Positions 16,285-23,862 of a DNA stretch of 64,000 nucleotides are shown in pieces. The first letter of the stretch is position 1. Every line of letters begins with the position of its first letter. The translations under genes and the position numbers were made by a program. The stretch is from an uncultured Selenomonadaceae bacterium (GTDB lineage: Bacteria > Bacillota > Negativicutes > Selenomonadales > Selenomonadaceae), in the NCBI GenBank assembly GCA_905233135.1, contig CAJOCQ010000005.1, positions 1-64,000 on the forward strand. The letters are read 5' to 3'. The notes beneath the pieces are model-generated. The model worked only from the letters and a program-made list of their open reading frames with translations, was not told the origin of the DNA and made no database searches.

Positions 16285-17820
16285 TTACCTGACTTCTAAA
16301 TCTAAATCGTTGCGAAGTTTAATAGCTTCGGCAATATGTTTAGCATCAATTTGCGCCGCGCCGCCGTCCAAGTCAGCTATTGTGCGCCCGACTTTTATAA
16401 TTCTGTCATAGGAACGCGCAGAAAGTTTTTTCACTTCAAAAACATCTTTCAAAAGTTTTTCGGCGTCTTGCGTCAATATGCAAAGTTCATTCAATATTGC
16501 GTGATTCATTTGCGCGTTGCAGAAAAGATTATATTTTTTCAGGCGTTCAAGCTGAATTTTTCGTGCCGCAGAAACTCTTTCACGTACTTTGGCGGAAGAT
16601 TCAGCCTTTCTTTTTGATGTCAATTCGTCATATTTAACGCGCGGCACTCTTATATGAATGTCGATTCTGTCAAGCAGCGGTCCAGAAAGTTTGCGCGTGT
16701 AGCGTTTAATTTCAAGCGGCGTACATTGGCAATCGTGGTCTTTGTCGCCGTACCAGCCGCAAGGGCAAGGATTCATTGCACAAATTAAAATTAAGCTTGA
16801 AGGAAAAGTTAAAGTGCCGCCGATTCTGCTGACAGTAATTTGGCGTTCTTCCAAAGGCTCGCGCAGGGATTCAAGTACATTCTTTTTAAATTCGGGCAAT
16901 TCGTCCAAAAATAAAACGCCGTGATGAGCAAGCGTAACTTGACCCGGTTTTGGAATTGTGCCGCCGCCGATAATTGCCGCCGTTGAGGCGTCGTGATTCG
17001 GATTTTGGAAAGGGCGTTTTGTAATTAAGCCGCTGTTACGTTTCAACTTGCCTGCAACGCTGTAAATTTTTGTAACTTCCAAAGCCTCTTCGTGCGTCAA
17101 TTCGGGTAAAATCGAACTTACGCGCTTTGCAAGCATAGTTTTGCCGCTGCCGGGAACTCCTACCATTAAAACGTTATGCCCGCCCGCCGCCGCAATTTCA
17201 AGCGCGCGCTTTGCCATAAATTGCCCTTGCACGTCCGAAAAATCGTCAACAATTTCTATAAAATTTTCTGTTTCTTCGACATGTTGCGGCGTTGCAGGTT
17301 TTAATTCAAATTCGCCCTGCAAAAATTCTACAAGTTCAATCAAAGTTTCGGGCGCGTAAACTTCGACGCCTTCGACAAGCAACGCTTCATTGACATTTTC
17401 TTTTGCAATGACCAATTTTTTAAAGCCCGCGTCGCGCATCGTAACTGTCATTGGTAAAATTCCGTCAACCGCGCAGAGTTTGCCGTCAAGCGAAAGTTCA
17501 GCAATAAAAACAAAGCCGTCGAGTTTATCGGCGGGAAATTTTCCTTGCGCCGCCAAAAGTCCTACCGCTATTGGTAAATCTAAGCCGGAACTGTCTTTTC
17601 TTACGTCAGCCGGAGCAAGATTGACTGTAATTTTTTCTTGACGCAGGCGCAAACCTGAATTTTTTATTGCGGTGCGAACGCGCTCCTTTGATTCACGAAC
17701 TGCGGCATTTGCAAGCCCTACAACGTCGAAGGAAGGCAGCCCGTTTGCGCTGTCCACTTCAACTGAAATTATTAAGCCGTCAACTCCCTGCGTGCTTGCT
17801 CCAAAAGTTTTGGCGAACAA
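16285..17820 (-). CDS. comM: YifB/ComM Mg-chelatase-like AAA+ ATPase
   Basis: About 511 aa. N-terminal Lon-protease-like fold (VDSANGLPSFDVVGL), Walker A GVPGSGKT near 221-228, a Mg-chelatase AAA+ module with LFLDELPEF, and a cysteine cluster CAMNPCPCGW...CQC. ComM-type proteins are branch-migration helicases that aid integration of transforming DNA. Start is TTG 17820, with AAAGGAG 8 bases upstream; a TTG six codons earlier would overlap that site. An identical leader precedes mnmG. Confidence 0.92.
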   Translation of the reverse strand: MFAKTFGASTQGVDGLIISVEVDSANGLPSFDVVGLANAAVRESKERVRTAIKNSGLRLRQEKITVNLAPADVRKDSSGLDLPIAVGLLAAQGKFPADKLDGFVFIAELSLDGKLCAVDGILPMTVTMRDAGFKKLVIAKENVNEALLVEGVEVYAPETLIELVEFLQGEFELKPATPQHVEETENFIEIVDDFSDVQGQFMAKRALEIAAAGGHNVLMVGVPGSGKTMLAKRVSSILPELTHEEALEVTKIYSVAGKLKRNSGLITKRPFQNPNHDASTAAIIGGGTIPKPGQVTLAHHGVLFLDELPEFKKNVLESLREPLEERQITVSRIGGTLTFPSSLILICAMNPCPCGWYGDKDHDCQCTPLEIKRYTRKLSGPLLDRIDIHIRVPRVKYDELTSKRKAESSAKVRERVSAARKIQLERLKKYNLFCNAQMNHAILNELCILTQDAEKLLKDVFEVKKLSARSYDRIIKVGRTIADLDGGAAQIDAKHIAEAIKLRNDLDLEVR

Positions 17821-17846
17821 TTTTAAAGCTCCTTTCAATCGATTTT

Positions 17847-17898
17847 AGGCATTAGAAAAAAACTAGTGCCTAGTGCCTTTTGCCTAATACCTAAAAAT
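17847..17898. repeat. Hairpin minisatellite upstream of comM
   Basis: TTAGGCATTAG ... CTAGTGCCTAGTGCC ... TGCCTAATACCTAAAA: short TTAGGC-type units on one arm and GCCTAA-type units on the other. It adjoins the ATCGATTGAAAGGAG leader that carries the comM ribosome site. Confidence 0.7.
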
Positions 17899-17902
17899 TT
17901 TG

Positions 17903-18637
17903 TCAATTTTTTCCCTGTTCAACGCTTTTTATTTCTTCTTTTGAGGCACCTTTAAGCGCGTAAGTATCAAAGGCGGGGGTATCGGGGATTTTTATTTCTA
18001 AATTTGTAATTCGGCAAAAATCAACATTTCCTTGAATCATATCGATATCAAATACATGCCCGCCATTTTTTCTATCTTCCGAAATAAAATGCATATGCCA
18101 ACCTGCGGCGTTAATTCCGTCCATATAGTCGGGATAATATACGCAAACAAGCGAGCCTTTTATGTTTTCAAAAATAAATGCTCTTTGTGTAACGCTCAAT
18201 GCATCTTTCAACGTTAAATGATGTGCTTGCGTCCCCGATTCCGACCTTGCGTCTACCTTTGAAAATTCCCCGTTGATTCTGACTGCATACATTGAATTTA
18301 ATCCAAAATCTTCTTCAATACGAAGTGTCAACCATTTTTTAAGGTTTTCGATTGTATCCATTTTTCCTAAATTTTCTGTTCGATTAGACTGAAAATGACA
18401 AACAGAGGCAAACGGCACGCCTCTTTCAGGTTCCGCAATAACTATAACTCCGTTGTTTTGTGCACGGTAGCATTTGCCGTCCAAAACAATCATTTCGCCG
18501 TCTACATCTTCAAAAGTTCCAAGCCCCGTATTTCCATGACGGAGCAGTTCTTCAACAGTTATAACAGATTTTGAAAATCCCAACGCTAAAGCTTGCAGTG
18601 TAGATACCTGATAGTATTTCACTGTATCAAGATTCAT
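17903..18637 (-). CDS. budA: Alpha-acetolactate decarboxylase
   Basis: Converts 2-acetolactate to acetoin with CO2 release, in overflow pyruvate metabolism. The 244-aa protein has the family's HGNTGLGTFEDVDGEM segment, YAVRINGEF, and the zinc-site histidines in GWHMHF and GGHVFD. No acetolactate synthase gene is adjacent; branched-chain biosynthesis could supply the substrate. Monocistronic-looking, with a hairpin repeat downstream. Confident by motif order. Confidence 0.88.
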   Translation of the reverse strand: MNLDTVKYYQVSTLQALALGFSKSVITVEELLRHGNTGLGTFEDVDGEMIVLDGKCYRAQNNGVIVIAEPERGVPFASVCHFQSNRTENLGKMDTIENLKKWLTLRIEEDFGLNSMYAVRINGEFSKVDARSESGTQAHHLTLKDALSVTQRAFIFENIKGSLVCVYYPDYMDGINAAGWHMHFISEDRKNGGHVFDIDMIQGNVDFCRITNLEIKIPDTPAFDTYALKGASKEEIKSVEQGKN

Positions 18638-18685
18638 AATATTTTCTCCTGTATAATTTTTTTATTTTCAATTATTGAAAGTACC

Positions 18686-19060
18686 CTAAAATTCGGAAAT
18701 AACTTCAAAGGCGTTTTCAATGTAATTAATTTTAAAATCTTTGCCTGCGGACAAAATTTCTATCACGTCAAAACGGCACGCCTTGTCAAAATATTTTTCG
18801 TCCTGCAAGAAAACACTTGCCGCCTCAATAATTTTTTTTTGCTTGCGAAGGTTGACGGCTTCGGCGGGTGTACCCTTGCGAATATTGGAGCGCGTCTTAA
18901 CTTCAACAAAAATAATTGTGTTATCCTTTTCGGCGATAATGTCAATTTCTGACGCGCGTATACGAAAATTTTTTTCAAGGATTTTGTAGCCGTGATTTTC
19001 AAGAAAATTTACTGCAAGATTTTCGCCCGCGTTGCCCAATTTTTTTGTAGCGTCAGACAT
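18686..19060 (-). CDS. yraN: UPF0102/YraN-family endonuclease-like protein
   Basis: 124 aa with the YraN pattern: G-x-x-G-E-x-x-A near residue 10, then EIDIIAEKDNTIIFVEVKTR, the PD-(D/E)XK-like core with E-I-D and E-V-K. This family is often next to DNA repair or RNase HII genes; here it abuts a nitroreductase (19061). Presumed nucleic-acid enzyme, role unproven. Confidence 0.9.
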   Translation of the reverse strand: MSDATKKLGNAGENLAVNFLENHGYKILEKNFRIRASEIDIIAEKDNTIIFVEVKTRSNIRKGTPAEAVNLRKQKKIIEAASVFLQDEKYFDKACRFDVIEILSAGKDFKINYIENAFEVISEF

Positions 19061-19573
19061 TTAAACTTCAATTACAACTTTTTCAAGTGCGCGGCGGTCT
19101 TCGTGACGCGGTGAAGGTTTAGCGTCTGCGGCGGCGTAACCAACGGGGAAAAGTGCAATTAATTCGTAGTTTTTCATTTCTTCAAATTCTGATTGGAGTT
19201 TGAAGGCGTCAAACATTCCGACCCAAGTTGTATCGAGTCCTTCGGCTTTTACCGCCAACATTAAATGCGTTGCAACTATTGCGCCGTCAATTTCCGCGTA
19301 GTTTAAATCGTCGAAGGGGCGCACGAACGCCTCACTTTTCTTGACGCCGACAACGAAAACCAAGCCCGCGCCGAATGTAAAATTGGTAGCCTTTTTAACT
19401 TTTGCCATTGATTCGGGCGAGTTGATTTTCCAAATTTTGTACGGCTGATTATTTTTGGCGGTAGGAGCCGCTATTGCCGCCTGCAAAATGCGCTCAATTT
19501 TTTCAGGTTCAATCGCCGTATCTGTCAATTTCCTGCAAGAATATCTTTCCTTTGCCAACTTTAAAAAATCCAT
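19061..19573 (-). CDS. Nitroreductase-family FMN oxidoreductase
   Basis: 170 aa, short nitroreductase fold: RYSCRKLTDTAIE (FMN-phosphate-binding Arg/Ser pattern), AAPTAKNNQP, and a GLDTTWVGMF segment near the C-terminal half. Likely an NAD(P)H-dependent FMN enzyme reducing quinones or nitro compounds. Its stop abuts the yraN ATG, so the two are co-transcribed. Confidence 0.88.
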   Translation of the reverse strand: MDFLKLAKERYSCRKLTDTAIEPEKIERILQAAIAAPTAKNNQPYKIWKINSPESMAKVKKATNFTFGAGLVFVVGVKKSEAFVRPFDDLNYAEIDGAIVATHLMLAVKAEGLDTTWVGMFDAFKLQSEFEEMKNYELIALFPVGYAAADAKPSPRHEDRRALEKVVIEV

Positions 19574-19650
19574 AATAAAACCTCCAATATAATTTGAAAT
19601 TTTTTATAAAACTTTTTTCAACGCGCAATTAATTTTTTCCTGCAAATAAA

Positions 19651-19682
19651 AAAATCCCAACGACTTTTGCCGAAGGGATTTT
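19651..19682 (-). terminator. Terminator after the first leader-peptide gene
   Basis: AAAATCCC pairs with GGGATTTT around CAACGACTTTTGCCGAA, with A/T runs on both sides. A near-identical terminator lies at 20876-20905, after another member of the array. Confidence 0.75.
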
Positions 19683-19712
19683 TAGATTTTTTTCGCGTTT
19701 ACTAGCCAAAAA

Positions 19713-19889
19713 TCATCTTACGTGAATAATTTTCCGACTTGGATTATCATTATTTACGTCCGTTTTTTTCTCACCGTCGCCGCCTATATAACGAGCATAA
19801 AAGCCGCCCGCGACCTTTTCAAGTTCTTCATCACTCAACTGTGCGAGCTCCGCATTGATTTTTTTGAGATTTTCTTCACGTGTTGACAT
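19713..19889 (-). CDS. Double-glycine leader peptide 1 (short)
   Basis: 58 aa. The first 29 residues are the shared leader MSTREENLKKINAELAQ + LSDEELEKVAGG; cleavage after GG would free a 29-residue tail FYARYIGGDGEKKTDVNNDN followed by PSRKIIHVR. The tail is much shorter than in its siblings (about 75-90) and has no Cys. ATG 19889 is preceded by GAAAGGATGG and by the array's conserved promoter. It has the leader style of Nif11-like or class II bacteriocin precursors. Product unknown. Confidence 0.72.
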   Translation of the reverse strand: MSTREENLKKINAELAQLSDEELEKVAGGFYARYIGGDGEKKTDVNNDNPSRKIIHVR

Positions 19890-19923
19890 TTTTAAACCAT
19901 CCTTTCAATTTGTTTTACATTTT

Positions 19924-19954
19924 ATTATATGCCGTAAAATTTATTTTATGACAA
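19924..19954 (-). promoter_or_regulatory. Conserved promoter, leader peptide 1
   Basis: Reading on the minus strand: TTGTCATAA, then about 16 bases, then GCATATAAT. The TGTCAT-to-TATA distance is 18 in all five array genes. Confidence 0.65.
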
Positions 19955-19994
19955 GCTTACAAAAAATTTTTTTATCAATTCCACTGCTTTTCAA

Positions 19995-20342
19995 TCAAAT
20001 TTTTCCAACAGTTTTTTTTGCGTGTGCCAAAGCCGCATCGCGTGAAATTTCTTTGCCGTTTAAAAGATATAAGTTTTTAGAACTGTCACCAAGCTTTACT
20101 TCAATGCCGACAGATTCCCACGAAAGCAGAACGTCCAAGCGTGTCTCTATGTCGTCGGCAAGGTCTTTTGCACTGTAGCACTTGCATTGATGATATCTTG
20201 TTCCCGCCAGCAAAGAATTTAAAAATTTGCTGTCATCTGCCGATTCTATGTTAGTGCCGCCTGCAACGCCGTCAAGTTCTTCGTCGCTCAACATTTCGAG
20301 TTCGTCATTAATTTTCTTGAGGTTTTCATCACGTGTTGCCAT
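19995..20342 (-). CDS. Double-glycine leader peptide 2
   Basis: 115 aa. Leader MATRDENLKKINDELEM + LSDEELDGVAGG (29 aa), then an 86-residue core with a CKC pair (RYHQCKCYS), an LSWESVGIEVKLGDSS stretch and a GKEISRDAA end common to siblings 3 and 4. The core is large for a bacteriocin. ATG start; ribosome site AAAGGACG. No modification enzyme next to it. Confidence 0.75.
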   Translation of the reverse strand: MATRDENLKKINDELEMLSDEELDGVAGGTNIESADDSKFLNSLLAGTRYHQCKCYSAKDLADDIETRLDVLLSWESVGIEVKLGDSSKNLYLLNGKEISRDAALAHAKKTVGKI

Positions 20343-20376
20343 TTTTAAAACGTCCTTTCAAATCTTTTCAATTTGG

Positions 20377-20405
20377 TATATGCCGCTAATTTGAAATTAT
20401 GACAG
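20377..20405 (-). promoter_or_regulatory. Conserved promoter, leader peptide 2
   Basis: CTGTCATAA ... GCGGCATATAC on the minus strand, with the same 18-base spacing as the other four copies. Confidence 0.6.
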
Positions 20406-20430
20406 CTTACAAAAAATTTTTTGGCGAAAT

Positions 20431-20787
20431 TTAATTTAAAGAATCGCGAATCTTTTTGAATTTTGATTTCACAATGTTAATAGCCTCATCGCGTGTAATT
20501 TCCTTACCGCCGACAAAATACTGATTATCGGACCAAAGAAGAGGTTTAGTTACGCAAGTAATACCGGCTTTTGCCCAACCGGCGTCAACTTTTTTGCTTA
20601 CAGATTTCCAGTAAAAAGTCGTTTCAATTGTGCCGTCCCAATCATCCAAAATCCCATGTTCGTAAAGGAATCTGGCGTCTTTTACGGTTCCGTCAATAGA
20701 ACCGCCTGCAACGTTTGCCAATTCTTCGTCGCTGAGTTGTTCGAGTTCGTCATTAATTTTTTTGAGATTTTCATCTATGTTCGCCAT
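20431..20787 (-). CDS. Double-glycine leader peptide 3
   Basis: 118 aa. Leader MANIDENLKKINDELEQ + LSDEELANVAGG. The core has FLYEHGILDDWDGTIETTFYW, KSVSKKVDAGWAKAGITCVT and GGKEITRDEA. It is strikingly like peptide 4 in the VDAGWAKAGITCVT block (single Cys), so the core is under selection or recently duplicated. Secretion by a C39 peptidase ABC exporter elsewhere is the family expectation. Confidence 0.77.
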   Translation of the reverse strand: MANIDENLKKINDELEQLSDEELANVAGGSIDGTVKDARFLYEHGILDDWDGTIETTFYWKSVSKKVDAGWAKAGITCVTKPLLWSDNQYFVGGKEITRDEAINIVKSKFKKIRDSLN

Positions 20788-20821
20788 TTTTAAAACTCCC
20801 TTTCAAATTTCTGTTATTTAG

Positions 20822-20851
20822 TTATATGCAGGAGTTTTTATTTTATGACAA
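20822..20851 (-). promoter_or_regulatory. Conserved promoter, leader peptide 3
   Basis: TTGTCATAA ... CCTGCATATAAC on the minus strand, spacing as in the other copies. Confidence 0.6.
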
Positions 20852-20875
20852 AAAATTTTTGCCGTTACAACTAAA

Positions 20876-20905
20876 AAAATCCCAACGACGTATCGAAGGG
20901 ATTTT
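20876..20905 (-). terminator. Terminator after leader peptide 4
   Basis: AAAATCCC / GGGATTTT stem with CAACGACGTATCGAA between; sequence shared with 19651-19682. Confidence 0.75.
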
Positions 20906-20948
20906 TGTCAGATGATTTAAAAAAATTTTTGCCGCAGTTTAATTAAAA

Positions 20949-21302
20949 TCAATCAGAACTGATATGGTGAGATCTTTTAAAATGTGATTTCACATAATCA
21001 AAAGCTTCGCGGCGTGAAATTTCCTTATTGTTCAAAAAATACTTGTTAGCACCCATAGGAGCCGTTACGCAAGTAATACCTGCTTTTGCCCAGCCTGCGT
21101 CAACTTCCGCGCTCTTGGACTTCCAATAGAACATTACAGGGATTGAGCCGTAATGGTTATCCATAAGCCCATGGTCGTAAAGAATCTGGCTGTCTCCTGC
21201 AGTTTCGCCGATAGTACCGCCTGCAACGTTTTCCAATTCTTCGTCGGTCAAACTTTCGAGTTCGTCATTGATTTTCTTGAGGTTTTCTTCGCGCGTTGCC
21301 AA
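20949..21302 (-). CDS. Double-glycine leader peptide 4
   Basis: 117 aa, starting at TTG 21302 where the sister genes have ATG (TTGGCAACGCGC against ATGGCAACACGT), with the same AAAGGAAG ribosome site. Leader ENLKKINDELESLTDEELENVAGG. The core is parallel to peptide 3: YDHGLMDNHYGSIPVMFYWKS, VDAGWAKAGITCVT and NNKEISRREAF. The TTG would lower expression relative to its siblings. A terminator follows. Confidence 0.75.
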   Translation of the reverse strand: MATREENLKKINDELESLTDEELENVAGGTIGETAGDSQILYDHGLMDNHYGSIPVMFYWKSKSAEVDAGWAKAGITCVTAPMGANKYFLNNKEISRREAFDYVKSHFKRSHHISSD

Positions 21303-21336
21303 ATTAAAAACTTCCTTTCAATCTGTTTTTAATTTG

Positions 21337-21366
21337 GTATATGCCGCTAATTTTATTTTATGACAA
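21337..21366 (-). promoter_or_regulatory. Conserved promoter, leader peptide 4
   Basis: CTTGTCATAAAATAAAATTA then GCGGCATATACC on the minus strand, same spacing as the other copies. Confidence 0.6.
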
Positions 21367-21381
21367 GCTTACAAAAATTTT

Positions 21382-21693
21382 TTATTCTTTCATCTTGGTG
21401 AGATCGATAACTTCATAACCTTTAGCTTTTGCGTCATCGAAAAATTTTTTGGAGTCTTTATAGTCAACAAATGGCTGCATAAAAATAGGTTTAGAGTGAA
21501 ATGCTTCAGTTACCTCTTCCTTCGTCATAGGCTCTTTGCTGAATACGAGGTGGTATCCATTAGCACCGCTGACGTTTGTTCGACCATAATAAATATAACC
21601 GTTTGCGCCGCCTACAATGTTTTCCAAATCTTCGTCGCTGAGCTGTTCGAGTTCGTCATTTATTTTCTTCAAATTTTCTTCGTGGTTTGTCAT
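21382..21693 (-). CDS. Double-glycine leader peptide 5
   Basis: 103 aa. Leader MTNHEENLKKINDELEQ + LSDEDLENIVGG, with IVGG instead of VAGG. The 74-residue core is unrelated to those of peptides 3 and 4: ANGYIYYGRTNVSGANGYHL, KEPMTKEEVTEAFHS, then an acidic end. No Cys. It shares only leader and promoter with the others, as expected for a library of different cargos behind one export signal. Confidence 0.73.
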   Translation of the reverse strand: MTNHEENLKKINDELEQLSDEDLENIVGGANGYIYYGRTNVSGANGYHLVFSKEPMTKEEVTEAFHSKPIFMQPFVDYKDSKKFFDDAKAKGYEVIDLTKMKE

Positions 21694-21725
21694 TTTTAAA
21701 ACGTCCTTTCAATTTGTTTTCAATT

Positions 21726-21757
21726 ATTTATATGCAGGAATTTTAAAATTATGACAA
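21726..21757 (-). promoter_or_regulatory. Conserved promoter, leader peptide 5
   Basis: TTGTCATAATTTTAAAATTC then CTGCATATAA on the minus strand. Fifth copy, same spacing. Confidence 0.6.
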
Positions 21758-21770
21758 AAAATTTTTTTAA

Positions 21771-22064
21771 CTAATTGATGTATTCTTTCAACTTTTTGTA
21801 AAAATTTTCGTGAACTCCAACCATTATAATTATCGTCAAGGAGCCGTCAGCATTTACTTCGACTTTATAAGCTATTCTGTAAGAAATTTTATTGTAGTTA
21901 AATCCGTAAGCGTAAATTCCATTTTAATCGCCTGTCTTAATTTGCCCGATTTGCGGATTTTCTGAAATTTTGTTAATAGCGTCTTCAAAAAGTTTTTTCA
22001 AATTTTTATCGTTCAATTTCTTTAAATAATTTTTAGCCGGCGGCAGAAAAATTATTTTATTCAT
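21771..22064 (-). pseudogene. RelE/ParE-family toxin with in-frame TAA
   Basis: Read through one TAA (21924-21926), the frame gives a complete RelE-like mRNA interferase of about 97 aa: MNKIIFLPPAKNYLKKLND, ENPQIGQIKTGD-stop-NGIYAYGFNYNKISYRIAY, then MVGVHENFYKKLKEYIN. The stop lies between the usual GD and GIY, a position often Leu or Lys in the family, so a single change (for example TTA to TAA) would explain it. The ATG 22064 overlaps the antitoxin stop by 8 bp, as in relBE operons. Without readthrough the C-terminal catalytic strands are lost and the toxin is dead. Confidence 0.78.
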
Positions 22065-22254
22065 TGTCGCCAAAAACTTCTTCCATTGTATAATATTCGC
22101 CGTTTGACTGCTCAATTAAATCATTCAACATTTTTTCCATAACGTCGTGGACTTGTGCGCGAATTTCTTTAAATTTATTCAAAAGTGCGTTGCCTTCATA
22201 ACCTTGATTTATTAAATCTTCCAAAATTTCTTCGTCAAATTCGCCTGTAATCAT
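22057..22254 (-). CDS. RelB-like antitoxin
   Basis: 65 aa, acidic (MITGEFDEEILEDLINQGYE ... YYTMEEVFGDNE), first gene of a two-gene toxin-antitoxin operon and overlapping the RelE-like frame by 8 bp. It lacks an obvious HTH but has the helical, acidic look and the position of small RelB-type antitoxins. Intact, unlike its toxin partner. Identity rests mainly on the partner. Confidence 0.65.
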   Translation of the reverse strand: MITGEFDEEILEDLINQGYEGNALLNKFKEIRAQVHDVMEKMLNDLIEQSNGEYYTMEEVFGDNE

Positions 22255-22275
22255 TTCAACACTTCCTCAAGCTTT

Positions 22276-23769
22276 TTAAGCTTCGCTGACGTAACTTCTT
22301 TTATTGGCTGGAATTTTATCCCATTCAATCAGATTTGCGGCAATATTATTTTTCAAGCCGTAAGCCGCCGCAATACCCGCCGCTTCGCCAATGCTCATAC
22401 AAGTTGCCTGAATACGCATTGACGCTTGCAGAATAAAGCTTGCACTTATGCAACGCCCCGTTACAATCAAGTTTGAAATTTTATCAGAAACTAAGGAGCG
22501 GTAGGGAATTTCATAAAAGCCGCCCTTAGGTAATTTTTCAGAAATTTTTTCGCCGTGCGCGTCGATAAACCACGCAGTACGCGCAACCGCGTCTGGGAAA
22601 CGGCTTTGGTTGTGATAATCGTCCTCGACAAGATAATATTTGCCGATAATTCGCCACGATTCACGTGCGCCGAGCATAACAGCTTCACGGCTGATATAAG
22701 CTTTTTCAAAGCCGGGCAAATGTTTAATCAGATAGTTTGACATATTGTGAATCATTTTGCGCCCGTAAGTAACAGCCTTGCTGTATTCGACAGGGTCAGT
22801 TGATTTAAACTTTACGGGAATTTCGGGGAAGTTGCAGGACATAACGCCCGTCTTTCCAATAATTGCGTAAGCTTGCATATATTCGGCTTCTTCCTGCGTA
22901 AGTTCGCCCGTTTCTACGCCGCGCGCCATTAAAGCCTCAAGTTTGTAACGCTGTTTCCTGTGCATTGCCTCCGCAATTTCAAAATACGGCAATTCAGATT
23001 TGCACCAATCTTCTTGCAAATCTACAACAACATATTTGTAAAGTTTTTCCATATCAATTCCGCCCATTTCAAAACGAAAACTAAGCGGTTGATTGTTGCC
23101 GGTTTTTTCGTAGCCGCGCTCGTGCGATACGCCGACGTTTCTTGCCAAATAGGCGTCGCCCGTTGAATCGATAAAAATTTTTGCTTGAATTGCGGCAAGC
23201 CCTGCGATAGTTTGAACAATGCAAGTTGAAATATTTTTGCCGCTTGTCAGCGCGTCAACCAAAACCGTGTTGTACAAAATATTGACGCCGCTTTCTTCGC
23301 ACATTTCGTCATAAATCCAAGATAAAACTTCGGGATTGTGCCAAACTTGTTGAGTAACTTTGTCGAATGGGTCAATTCCCTTATCGCGCAGGCGTTGTTT
23401 AACTTCTTCAACGTAGGCAGTATGACTGTTCGGCGCGTGCGTGTCCATAAAAGGATAAACGCAGCCCAAAGTTGCAAGCCCGCCGAGTGCAATACCGCGT
23501 TCAAGCAAAACGACTTTTGCGCCGTTACGCGCCGCCGAAATTGCCGCTGCAGTTCCTTAAGGTCCGCCGCCGCAAACGCAAATATCAACGTTGTAAAGCA
23601 CGGGAATATTTTTTCCCGCGTACTTAATATTTTTGCCGCTAACTTTTTCAGCCGCCTCAACTTTTGAAGTTTCGCCGTTGCCGCTAAGCAATGCGCCCGC
23701 CGTCGTCAAACCCGCAATTTTCATAAAGTCGCGCCTTGAAATTGGAATTGAAAAAGAAGTTTTGTCCAT
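22276..23769 (-). pseudogene. Tat-exported FAD-dependent oxidoreductase with in-frame TAA
   Basis: A 497-codon frame broken once by TAA at 23557-23559. The N-terminus has a twin-arginine signal (SRRDFMKIAGLTTAGALLSG), then VDICVCGGGP-stop-GTAAAISAARNGAKVVLLER, i.e. the stop falls inside the FAD-binding GGGPxGTAAA loop. Downstream everything is intact: GGLATLGCVYPF, IFIDSTGDAYLARNVGV, ARESWRIIGKYYL, IVTGRCISASF. The family is the FAD_oxidored type found in anaerobes. x is normally Ala, Gly or Ser, so TCA to TAA is a simple explanation. As read, only a 70-aa stub is made. Confidence 0.8.
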
Positions 23770-23794
23770 TAAAAATTTCCCCTTTCGGTCGATT

Positions 23795-23862
23795 TTAGGT
23801 GTTAGGTGTTAGGTGTTAGGAAAAAATCCCTAAAACCTAACACCTAGAACCTAGAACCTACT
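23795..23862. repeat. Hairpin minisatellite (TTAGGTG / CCTAACAC units)
   Basis: Three TTAGGTG-type units, AAAAAATCC, then CCTAAAACCTAACACC and CTAGAACCTAGAACC on the other arm, forming a long imperfect hairpin. It sits between the purF stop and the AATTTCCCCTTTCGGTCGA leader of the FAD gene, whose reverse is TCGACCGAAAGGGG, the ribosome site. Confidence 0.8.

Noticed and set aside
19713..23769. Toxin-antitoxin pair and FAD oxidoreductase as processing genes of the leader-peptide array
   Set aside because: They lie upstream on the same strand but match RelBE and Tat-type oxidoreductase families, are both broken, and have their own spacing and start signals.
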